Source: Myrica gale
Lineage: Eukaryota; Streptophyta; Magnoliopsida; Fagales; Myricaceae
Length of the DNA stretch: 64,000 bases
NCBI GenBank assembly: GCA_963930655.1
Contig: OZ005612.1
Span: 5,833,001 to 5,897,000 of the forward strand
Direction of reading: 5' to 3'
This document shows positions 41,378 to 51,090 of the stretch, piece after piece. The notes beneath the pieces are model-generated. The model ran no database searches and had not been told where the DNA came from. It saw only the letters and a list, made by a program, of their open reading frames with translations. Positions within the stretch are counted from its first letter, which is position 1; each line of letters begins with the position of its first letter. The position numbers and the translations under genes were made by a program.

Positions 41378-43249
41378 TTTTTTTTTTGGTAAAAGTCGAA
41401 CTGTTATATATTGAAAGGACAGATACAAAACCACAAAATACAAGAAGAGACAACTAAATGTTCCTATATGCGTGTAAAACTTGCTGAATAAGCAGAGGGT
41501 GAATAGCGAATATTATCGTGCAGAAGCCTATTTCTAGCCATCCACACAAAATCCACTAGCAGGACAACAAAGAGATGAAAAGAGTGGAATTCACTAGCCG
41601 GAATCTTAAGAAAACGATAGGGGTCTAATATGCATTGAATCTAGTCGGAAATAGACCTTTGCCGAAGAAAACCCACATTAGATGGGTCATATCTGTACGA
41701 GAATAGGAGCATACAAAAAGCAAGTGATGTGTGGATTCCAAGCTAGCTCCACAAAGAAGGCAAGATGAATCACGCGGAAGGAGGAATGCAACTGTTGTGC
41801 AATTTTTCTTGCAAGTAGGTAAAATGTCTCAGGCCACTTTCCACATAAGTACCTTTAGTCTCTCATGCATGTTAAGCCGCCATAATTTCTTCCAATCAAT
41901 GGTAGGACCCAAATACAGTGTAGACAGACTATCAGAAGAGATTTGTCTGTATGCTGATTTAACGGTAAATAGACCTTTTGGATCTGGAGTCCATACCATT
42001 TTATCAACATTGCTAAGTGGAGGTAGATGGATATGTAGAATGCTATCTACTGATGCACTATCAAAGGTGTTATTCAAAAGATTGGCGTTCCAAGATCTTA
42101 AAGAAGGAATAATGAATTGACTGACCAAAAAAGCCGAGTTGAGCCTAGACAATCCACTTTTGGGGCGAGGAATAAAAGACGGAAGAGACGAAATCCAAGG
42201 ATCTTCCCAAGTACGGATATTCTCCCTTGAACCCACCAAAAAACAACGCCCCTGAGAGAGATGGGGACGAGATTTAAGGATTCCTTTCCAAATCCAAGAG
42301 GATGATGCATTGCACGCTACTTTTAGAAAATTCTGAATTTTGGAGATACTTGCCACGTAGACATTTAACCCATGGCCTGGGATGTGGAGAAAGCATCTGC
42401 CAACCCAATTTGGAAAGAAGTGCTAAATTCATCTCTGAAACTTTTTTGATCCCCATACCACCTGCGGACTTAGGAGAGCAAATTTGGTTCCAAGAGTGAA
42501 GAAAGAGATGTTGCTTCCCATCCAACTTGTAACCCCACCAAAATTGCAAAGAATAGAATCAATATTTTTGCAGATAGATTAAGGAATCAAGAAAGAGGAC
42601 ATACTATAGATAGGAATCGAAGAAGCAACAAACTTAATCAGCATAGTTCTTCTAGCTTGAGATAGAAGCTTTCCTTTCCAGCCTGAGACTTTGCTTTCAA
42701 TACGATGTTGAAGATCTTTGAAGGCTTCTAATTTCAACCTAGGCAACAGTAATGGAAGACCCAGATGACGAGAGGAGGAAGACAGTGGGAAATTCGAACA
42801 AATCCTGAATCAATCTAGCAGAAGAGAGATCTGTATTGGCCGTAATAAATACGGAAGATTTTTTAGCATTGGGAGTTTGTCCTGACCAAAGGGAGAATAA
42901 AAGTAAACACCAATTGATATTGGTCGCCTCCAACTGAGAGGCTTGGCCAAAAATAAGTAAGTCGTCGGCGTAGAGCAAATGCGTAATCGACGGACCATTT
43001 TGATTCAGTCGCACTCCTTGCATCAATGAGAGAGAATTGACTTTATCAAGCAATCGCGATAGAATCTCCATACCAATGACAAACAGAAATGATGATAAAG
43101 GGTCTCCCTGACGAAGCCCCCGAGTAGGGGTGACCAGACCGTGAGGGCTACCATTAAGGAGAATCGAGTAAGAAACAAAAGATAAACACTCCCGAATCAA
43201 ATTTGTCCATCTCGAGCTGAAACCAAACATTTTGAGAGCAAGAAGGATC
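41378..43249 (-). mobile_element. L1-type LINE, 5'-truncated, with target-site duplication
   Basis: Minus strand. From the 5' end (43249) it carries the later part of the reverse transcriptase: NLIRECLSFVSYSILLNGSP, RGLRQGDPLSSFLF and the catalytic YADD in THLLYADDLLIF. The thumb/linker region follows (FWWGYKLDGKQHLFLHSWNQ, SAGGMGIKK), then a zf-RVT-type tail (SAYRQISSD, LWRLNMHERLKVLMWK). The frame shifts between RT and linker and again before the zf-RVT part, so the copy is dead. The 3' end has a T-run (poly(A) on minus) at 41378-41388. AAATTTACTT flanks the element at 41368-41377 and 43250-43259, marking a normal 5'-truncated target-primed insertion. The endonuclease and ORF1 are absent. 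Confidence 0.9.
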
Positions 43250-43259
43250 AAATTTACTT

Positions 43260-43744
43260 AAAGTATTGAAAAAACTTAGTTTGCACCTTTAAACTAGAGG
43301 TAATGACACTTTAATGTGTGCCTCAACTATGATCCAATTAACATGCTATACAATTTTAATAGTTCAATGGTTTAAATTTTATAATTTATACTCCAAAAAT
43401 AAAATTGACCCATAATTCAAAACACAGTTTGACTTTTCTCGGAGGAGAATATATAATCATTGAATGATATCCGAAACAAAAATAAATGGATTTCTAATAC
43501 AATTGGAGATTTTACATGTGATACTCCTCTAACAAGTTGTTAAGTGCATGTTATGTGGGATAATGCTTGAAAATAGAAGCACCTGGTCATAACCGGCGAC
43601 GATCACGTTATGTATGCATGTTATGTGGCATATTCTTGGAAGAAATTAGGGTCTTGATAAAACAACTCCCTTTGTAGCTGTCAACAAATATGAATAGATT
43701 ATAGTTTATGTTTTTTTTCCCTAAGCAAACCTTAAAACATATAT
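43260..43744. other. No gene recognised
   Basis: AT-rich spacer with an arm of a 'TTTGCACCTTTAAACTAGAGG' type repeat like that at 32.7 kb, between two non-LTR segments. Confidence 0.4.
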
Positions 43745-44640
43745 TAAAAACCGAGAATATTACAACTGGTAGAAAACACAAAAAGTATTAAAGGGCTAGT
43801 GAAAAACCTAATCAGACCCGAAGGTCTTACAAGCTTAGCAAAGGGAAAAAAATCCCTAGGAAAAGAGGCATAGAGGCCCCAAGACAAGCAGGATCCAATA
43901 ATCTGGGAACCAAACAGACAAACAAGTGTCGAAGACCCAAACAGACAATAAGGGTCGAAACCCAAACACAAATGGCCACAAAGGCTAGGATACAAACACA
44001 CACAGACCACAAAGGTCAGACAACCAATGCAACCACCACGTAAGGTAGCGACGACTTCCACTGGAGGAGGGACAGACGAAGCAGCTATCTGACTTCCACG
44101 AAGATCTTTCCACGCAAATACCAGCTGTAAAAGGGAGAAAGATAATGGAAGTTTCAAATAGCACAAAACAGCGGCGGCCAAGGCTGGAGGCGGAGCGGCA
44201 ACCAGAGAAAAATATTTGAAACGGTCCGTGATAAAGGAGCATAAAAGAGATCCAAGCAAAAGGTAGAAAACGGCGAAGAAAGGGGCTAGAAACCAAGTAC
44301 GTGAGGCGCACGGGCCGCCGTGTGAGCGGTGCGTGGAGGAGTACGCGTCGGTCGGTCAACACCAAATCGATATGGAAGGAGAGCTCGGTGTCTAATCTAT
44401 CCATCTGTGGTGCGCATGTCCTTCTTCAGAGGCCCAAAACGCCTAAATCTAACCACCCTTCTCGTCGGAGTAAGACCCAAAAAGAAGCCAAAAACAAAGA
44501 AAGAAGCACATGAATCAACCATAGAGGGCTTGGCCAAGGGAAGAGAAACCAACGAGACCCACCGGTCAGATCTTCTAATGGGGAGGGTGGGTCAGACGAG
44601 AGGACTTAAATGACTAGAGTGAGAAGCGGAGAGCTTCTCT
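43745..44640 (-). mobile_element. LINE-like non-LTR retroposon segment (antisense)
   Basis: On the minus strand it begins near GAACCCTAATCGGAGAG and has an open, Leu/Trp/Cys-rich stretch. It ends with GTAATATTCTCGGTTTTTAA and a poly(A) run (T-run near 43711-43718 on plus). The build matches 11880-12640. No RT domain and no clear target duplication; could be a non-autonomous element or only the ends of one. Confidence 0.4.
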
Positions 44641-44878
44641 CCGATTAGGGTTCAGGTTGCTTTAGTTCAGCAAGTGTATTATCATAGGGACCAACCCAAG
44701 CAGATTTGTTAAAAGCTCATTTGAGACCTTGATAAGAAAAATGGATAGATCTGATCTGATGTTTTGGAATGGATCTGCAGTCAATACATAGTCGAAAGTA
44801 GATGTTATATCCCATTTGGATCAAAAGCACAGTTGTCGAAGAAGATACAATTGATGGTTTTGTTTTGGTGCACAAACA
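44641..44878. other. Spacer before the CACTA element
   Basis: No gene seen. Ends at the AAA target repeat of the CACTA element. Confidence 0.5.
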
Positions 44879-44887
44879 CTACTAAAA

Positions 44888-45290
44888 AAAGGACCTATAG
44901 CGGCGGTCACTAAAACCGCCGCTATAGGTCCTTTTTCGCGGCGTTTTCAAATAAACCGCGGCTAAAATAGGTCTGTAGCGGCGGTCACTGACCGCCGCTA
45001 TAGACCTCTGTAGTCGCGGTTTTTTTCAAACCGCCGCCAAAGGAGGGTCTTTAGCGGCAGTCTTTTTAGCGACCCTCATTTAGGCGCATTTTTCTCAAAC
45101 CGCCGGGAAAGGAGGGTCTTTAGCAGCGGTCTCTATAGCGGCGGTCGCTGACCGCCGCTATATGGTGTCTATAGCAGCGGTCAGCGTGACCGCCGCGATA
45201 GAAAGAGGGTCTACAGCGGCGGTCACTCTGACCGCCGCTGAATCTCGTACCTGTAGCGGCGGTCTTTGTCGTGACCGCCGCTATAGGTAT
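44888..45290. repeat. CACTA subterminal repeat array, left
   Basis: About a dozen copies of TAGCGGCGGTC or its complement GACCGCCGCTA, many arranged as back-to-back palindromes (for example GCGGCGGTCACTGACCGCCG). In En/Spm elements such arrays bind the transposase accessory protein. The block is strikingly GC-rich in an AT-rich landscape. Confidence 0.9.
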
Positions 45291-46200
45291 AATTTAAAAA
45301 AAAATGAAAAAAAAAATTTATGTGTTATTTAAGGTGAATAATTATTTTATTGACTATTTATTCCTTTTTATACATAATTTTATTTTTTCACATGTTTTAA
45401 AAAAAATTTAAGAGACCTACTTAATAAAATATGAAATTAGAGAGAGTGTTGTGAATATTGAAGTTGTTATATAGAATTGGGCACTTTTCGCGCACGTGTC
45501 GGTTTTTTGGTCATAAATTTGGCTCCGAGTACCCGATTTGCACCCATGACCCCAATTCGGAAAGCTCTTTTCGGCGCGCACGTCGTAAGCACCCAGCTAT
45601 GCTTCGGTGCGCCTCGTTTCGAGCCCTAAATCCGCTGTTTTCCCTCTCAAAAACCTATTTTTAGTTATGATTTTCTTTCCTTTAGCTATTTTAGCCCGGT
45701 TTGTGTTTTAATATGGTAATTAATATGGTTTTAGCTATTTTAGTTAATATTTTGGTCATAGTTGTTATGGTAATTAAATATTTTATTAATCATAATTAAT
45801 AATTATATTTCAAGAATTTTACTATCAACTTGTTTTAATTAAAATTATTACACTAGTTGTAAAAACATGTATTAAATACTATTATAATTTTTAACTACTA
45901 TTATAATTTACAACTACTTTTTATTTATTAAATACACATAATTTGCTCAAAATTTGGAAAAACTACAAATTGGGGAAAAAAAACCTTTAATTAAAACGGT
46001 ACCGTTTCTTTAACCCCGCCCCTCCTGTTTCCCCCCTCCTTTCTTCCAAAACGTAAATTTCCCGCCCCCCCGCCCTTTTTACAGAACGAAAAGCCCTAGC
46101 TGGCCCTATCGCTTCGCTATCTCCCCCTTCCCCCTTCCCCGTTTCTCTCTCTCTCTCTCTCTCTGCAGTCTGAACTCTATCACTGCGACACTGCCTCGAT
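45291..46200 (+). promoter_or_regulatory. CACTA interior: possible promoter and leader
   Basis: AT-rich DNA, then from 46010 a pyrimidine-rich block with a (CT)n run at 46145-46165, resembling a plant 5' untranslated region. It precedes the first captured xylose isomerase exon in the same orientation, so it could drive a chimeric transcript. Its donor gene is unknown; it could be original CACTA sequence or a third captured piece. Confidence 0.35.
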
Positions 46201-46201
46201 A

Positions 46202-46301
46202 TTTTCTGCCAATTCCTAGCTCTCTCTTTGAAATCGGTATTGCTATGAGGTACGTATTTAGCCAATTTTCTGCCAATTCCTAGATCTCTCTTTGAAATCG
46301 G
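46202..46301 (+). repeat. 36-bp direct duplication at a capture junction
   Basis: TTTTCTGCCAATTCCTAG followed by (C or A)TCTCTCTTTGAAATCGG occurs at 46202-46237 and 46266-46301. The second copy runs straight into the xylose isomerase exon codons (SDEWEGEFF). Confidence 0.85.
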
Positions 46302-46774
46302 ATGAATGGGAAGGGGAATTCTTTCCTGGGATTCCAAAGATCAAGTACGAGGTAAGGAGAGTCATGACCTATTTTTCCGATGCATGTTCATCTCATTTAC
46401 CTGTTTCTACTAGAATCTACATTTTGGAATGGTCTATTTACTATTCAAGTCTGCTCACTGTATTATTTATTGAGGAAGATAGAGGCTCCATGACTGCGAA
46501 ACCTAATATGCGTCTTCACATTTTATCTTGTCTTTCCAGGGCCCTTCAAGCAAGAACCCACTTGCATTTAAATGGTACAATGCTGAGGAGGAGATTCTTG
46601 GGAAGAAAATGAAGGTTTATTTTCATAGTTGATGTCATTTGGGCTTATTCAACGTCTAATGGTTTCTTAATGCATACAACAGTGAGAGCCAATTTTGAGT
46701 TCATAAACAAGCTCGGAGTCGATAGGTGGTGCTTCCATGACAGGGATATAGCCCCTGATGGCAAAACCCTGCAG
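46298..46774 (+). pseudogene. XYLA: Captured xylose isomerase exons
   Basis: Three exon pieces of a plant xylose isomerase, an enzyme that interconverts xylose and xylulose. 46298-46351 reads SDEWEGEFFPGIPKIKYE, ending in GAG then GTAAGG. 46540-46614 reads GPSSKNPLAFKWYNAEEEIL and GKKMK. 46683-46774 reads [20 protein letters not shown] then [10 protein letters not shown]. The splice sites and phases agree. The host exon or exons between the second and third pieces (the WHTFRGTGGDPFG region with a catalytic histidine) are missing, as is everything downstream. It cannot make an active isomerase. Frames inside the pieces are open, so the capture is not ancient. Orientation and introns show it was copied from genomic DNA and not from mRNA. 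Confidence 0.85.
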
Positions 46775-46800
46775 GTGAGAGCCAATTTTGATTTCATAAC
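46682..46800 (+). repeat. 26-bp direct duplication around a captured exon
   Basis: GTGAGAGCCAATTTTGA(G/T)TTCATAA(A)C occurs at 46682-46708, the start of the third XYLA piece, and again at 46775-46800 just after its 3' end. This is a local re-copying of the exon's first bases. Confidence 0.8.
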
Positions 46801-46924
46801 TTTTTTGAGTTTCGTGTTTTTTCTACTTTCTTGATAATACTCTACTGTTTTGACTAAAGTGTTCATCAATCTGCCATGGAAACAGTGATTTGACTTTGTT
46901 ACTTGTGGTTGTAATTTAAATTAG

Positions 46925-48670
46925 GTCATTAGATCTGGAAAGAATCGCCCTCGGAAAAGGGCTCACTCACCGGTGGATGAGGAAAGTGATGAAATTGACC
47001 TTCCATGCCCTCAAGTGTTCATAAATTTCCCTAATTTAGTGAACATCCTGCGTTGAAATGGTTTATTCACCTTAATTTCTCTTTTGTTGCCTTTTTTTAT
47101 TATTTCTTGTAAGTTTGCTATACTCCTCCATGACGAGTTTTCTGTTTGACGATATGGTTAAACTTTGTTAAGTTAGTTAATTCTATTGAATCTTTTGTCA
47201 TGAGAAGGTTTTGTTTCATGTTTCTAATATGTGATGATTTCCTCTAGGTCTACATTTATATAACGACTGCATTTGTTCCAGGTACTGAATTGGGTGGTTT
47301 TCGCTGCAACCAGAACACTGTCCATCTACAATGTCACGCATGTGGAGGAATGATGCCTTCCAGAACTGATACTAATGTACCAAGTTTAAGTGTGCATCTG
47401 CTTAAATGATTTTTTGGTATTAATATAGGCATGATATTTTGTTTAAGTGTTATTAACAAATCCAACATCTTCAGAGACTAGGGATGTCTTCTAGCTTGTT
47501 GTTCACGTTGAAAGTATAGTTTGACCTGTTGAAATTCATAGATTTTTCTTTTGCTTCTGCCAAAAGAGAAGTTCAGTAAATCCAGTCCATGTCAAATTTA
47601 GAACCACACTATTGGTGTCTCTATAAGTCAGACCTCAATCTAACTTTGGGCATTTCTGTTTCCCCTATTCCCTTGTAGGTGAAGATGCAATAAAGCATCT
47701 GTTCTAAATAGAGTATTGTTTCCATTTTCTTCCCTTCTTGCAGGTTTAGGATGTGACAGAACATTTTGTAGCGCTTATTGGCATGTTCAAAGTCTTACCA
47801 GAAGTGACTTTCACCCTATCTGCAGTCCTGAGACTTTTAAACCGGTATGTGCTCCATTAAATTTTTAGGTTCACTTCAGACATTTGTTCCTTATCTTACA
47901 TCCTTCTTTTGTAAAGAACTTCATATACAAACTATCCTGGGTTCATATCAAAATTTAGCCAGGAGTTTATTTATTTTAGCCATTGCAGTAAAGAAAATGA
48001 TGCTAATTAAATGCCAAGTTGAAAGATCGATCACTATTTGATTTTGGTACATACCATACTCTACTGTATTGAAGATTTCTTTCATACTGCCCAGTGCTTA
48101 TATTTAGAAACTATCTTATGATGTTACTGTAGCGACCTGTTATATGATTGACGTACTTTATGCTTTTCAGATCTCAGATCGTACAGTTTCTAGAATTCCT
48201 GATGCAGCACATGAGAAGAATCGGCATGAGCAAGATGTATATTTTTTGTACCGAATATCAAACTATTGTTGGGGTTTTAGTTAGTAAATGGTTCAATATG
48301 ACTCACACCTTAATGGTTTTCTAGATCACGGAGAGGTGTATTACACAGATGGGAAGAACATTGCCGGATGTTATCTCAGAGTGGATTGCAAAGTTGAACA
48401 ACAGAGAAATCGGCAAGTTGACAAATTCATAATTTTCAGTTTTATGCTTAAATGATGTAGTTTGTTGGGTTCTCAAGTCTCAATTTTTTATCATGACCTT
48501 GTTAGTGTCCAGATGGACAAGTAATATCCAAGATTCCAAATAGAATGAAGTAGATAGAAAAGATGTGGGGAAGTAATGGATCATCGAATATCTCTTGTTC
48601 TCTTGCCAGATCGAACAAGGATGCCACTGAACCATGCCAAGATGATTACTGGCGGAACGCATATATGCAA
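46925..48670 (+). pseudogene. CHFR: Captured CHFR-like E3 ubiquitin ligase exons
   Basis: Six exon pieces match the cysteine-rich C-terminal half of plant CHFR-type ligases. 46925-47009: SGKNRPRKRAHSPVDEESDE. 47282-47382: GGFRCNQNTVHLQCHACGGM. 47744-47844: LGCDRTFCSAYWHVQSLTRS. 48171-48236: RIPDAAHEKNRHEQD. 48325-48412: ITERCITQMGRTLPDVISEW. 48610-48670: DRTRMPLNHAKMITGGTHIC. Pieces are in the right order with introns between them. Two splice sites look non-canonical: the first donor (CCTCAAGTG, apparently one base short) and a GC donor after REI. The FHA and RING domains upstream and the last zinc-binding part downstream are absent, so no ligase activity is expected. It lies on the same strand as the XYLA pieces. 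Confidence 0.85.
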
Positions 48671-49404
48671 GTAGGTTCATCTTGTATACATAGCATTCGT
48701 GGTAAATAAACTGCAGTTACTTTTTGTTCAATTCGTCTAGATCTACTCAGTACTATTGTCCATGGTGTGGTATTGGAGGCTGAAATTATCTAAGTTTTGT
48801 AGTCGATGGAAACATGTGATATAACTTATTTCTTTGCTTCCATGGTGTTGTAGTAACTACTACTATTTTGAGGTTAATAGCTCAGAAGTTCTCTAAACTG
48901 GTAAGTGGGGCTCAGAAGTTCATGCTCAGGATAATTTTAAAACCTTTGAATACTTTTTGCACCTTTAAATTTTTTATGCCTATGAACCCAAATCATAGAA
49001 GGTTAAATATTTAAAAAGTATTATGGGTAAGTCGAATCTTTAAAAAGATTGGGATCCTATGAGAATGGGAAATGTGACCATCATGACTTAACGACTGAAG
49101 CATTGACTTGCAGCTGATAGCCCTATTTCATCCAAAGGACGGGGAATGATATCCAAAGTGTGATTTTGATAGAGGCAGCAATCTCTTTTAAGAATTTACT
49201 TGGGATCTAGGTCGTTCTGAGTTTTAAGATCACATATCCTGGAATAATGATCCAAACGACGGGGAATGATGATCCCAGTAGTTTTGGTTTGAATATTTTT
49301 TTCTTTGGTTTTTTAGTACATTGACAAAATAATCTGTTTTTCGAGTTTGAAATGAGATTTTTTTTTAGGCTTAGTCCATGGAGCGGAATTTTTTTTTGAC
49401 CCTG

Positions 49405-49748
49405 CAAACCTATAGCGGCGGTCAATGACCGCGGCTATAGGTTGAATATGACCGCCGCTATAGACCTATAGCAGCGGTCATATTAGGTCTGTAGCGGCGG
49501 TCAATGACCGCCGCTACAGACCTTCAGCGCAACTGCGCTCGGGTTTATAGCGGCGGTTTCGACAGCTGCTACGTGACCGCCGCTATAGACCCGAGGTCTT
49601 CACCAGCTGTCACCGAAACCGCCGCTATAGATCTATGCCGACGGAGCTATAGCGGCGGTCGCGATCGCCGCTAAAAAATTGCTGCTATAACGTATAGCAG
49701 CGGTTTTTTGACCTATAGCAGCGGTTTTCGACCGCTGCTATAGGTCAT
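49405..49748. repeat. CACTA subterminal repeat array, right
   Basis: Counterpart of the left array: repeated CTATAGCGGCGGTC and complements, several as near-perfect hairpins, running to 30 bp from the CACTA terminus. Some units vary to AGCAGCGGT. Confidence 0.9.
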
Positions 49749-49764
49749 TTTTTTTGTAGTGAAA

Positions 49765-50945
49765 GCACTGACACATGCAACCGTGATATATATATAAATT
49801 ATTCCATTTCTATGGTTTTTAACGAGGCCTATAATTCTTCCTTAGATAAATTTAATACTTCTCTAACATTTTAAACCTCATTGTTTATAGCAAAATTAAA
49901 ATGCGAGACTAATTTATTTGTTTATGCAAAAAAATTAATTGTTGCCTGCCGTTCCACTTGATTACGAAACTAGACAGTAAGTGATGTGAATTGACTGAAA
50001 TATCTATTTATTTTTATTTATATACTACCTTTTTATTTTTAATAATTTTATCATGAGGAGGCATGGCCCCTAGACCACCAAAATTATGAAATAATTTTTG
50101 GTAGACAAGTTTCTTTTCTTTTTGTTATAGCAACACATGAGATTATTTTGCAAACGGTTTATGGTCATATCACCATTAGTTACTGCATTTATAAATTTCG
50201 TATTAATAGAAATACATGCATTATTAAGACATAATTTATAACTTGCTATCCTCTTGCTGAGAGGCTTTCAGTTGCCAGCTCTCCATCGTTAGATCACCAA
50301 CTTCTTATAACTTATAGCACTATACAGGTGTCAACCCCATGCACGAAGTATTATTGCCGATTTCCCCCACGGGGGTGAAGCAATAGATTTGACATTCAGG
50401 AGTAAGGAACTTCGCCTCCAGTACCAAATTGTATTTTAGTGCAGCTGGTCCTCTTATTCTCTTAAGTTCTAATATTAGAGATTTATTTCTACCATTCTGT
50501 TCCTGAGATTTATAATTTAAGTAAACTGTTCAAATTATAAGAACTTTGCTGATGAAGTACATCAATATATAAATATGATAATAGAACCACACTAACCGCG
50601 ATTAACCATGATGTTGTGTAATGTTTTATTTTTCAGAAAAAAAAGGAAAAAATAAATTATTTTCTCAATTTACTTGTCAAAACCACCCATGATGTGATCC
50701 TGATGGGCTTCACATTTTATTTATTTATTTATTCATTTTTTGTTTGTTTGTTTATGATGTTGTGATTTAGTTGATCTGTTATAACTTCTAGTTATTACAT
50801 CTCTGATATAAAAGTATTGAATTTTCACCATTTTGAAAAAAAAGGGTTCAATAGTAAATAATGGATTATTTTATGAGTTCCTAAATTGAGAAACTAACAT
50901 AACATCATGGGTATGGTTAACCTTTTTCTTTTCTTTTACAAAAGT
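49765..50945. other. AT-rich intergenic DNA
   Basis: No gene seen. Contains short ATTT tetranucleotide runs near 50716-50735. Confidence 0.5.
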
Positions 50946-51090
50946 CAATATTGGCATTCTTCAAGCCACTTATTCTCAACAATGTTGGCGTACAGAGGGC
51001 GCCACATGCGACTATAGTCACCTTAGACTCCACCAAACAAATGTCTTTTGCTCCTTTATGTTCAAACTCGAAAACAACACCTGTTGCTGT

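Larger units (their letters stand above)
44879..49761 (+). mobile_element. CACTA (En/Spm) element carrying two host genes' exons (Pack-CACTA)
   Basis: It starts CACTACTAAAAAAAGGACC and ends TTTTTTTTGTAGTG, the diagnostic CACTA termini in inverted order. AAA lies on both sides as the 3-bp target duplication. Both ends carry dense subterminal arrays of AGCGGCGGTC and its complement. No transposase (TNPD/TNPA-like) frame is visible in the 4.9 kb. Instead the interior holds xylose isomerase exons (46298-46774) and CHFR-type E3 ligase exons (46925-48670), all on the plus strand with introns kept. The element is therefore non-autonomous and would rely on a transposase made elsewhere. The sharp ends argue for a fairly recent insertion. 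Confidence 0.92.

Noticed and set aside
44301-44613. Plus-strand open frames
   Set aside because: Shadows of the antisense LINE-like segment; basic low-complexity translations.
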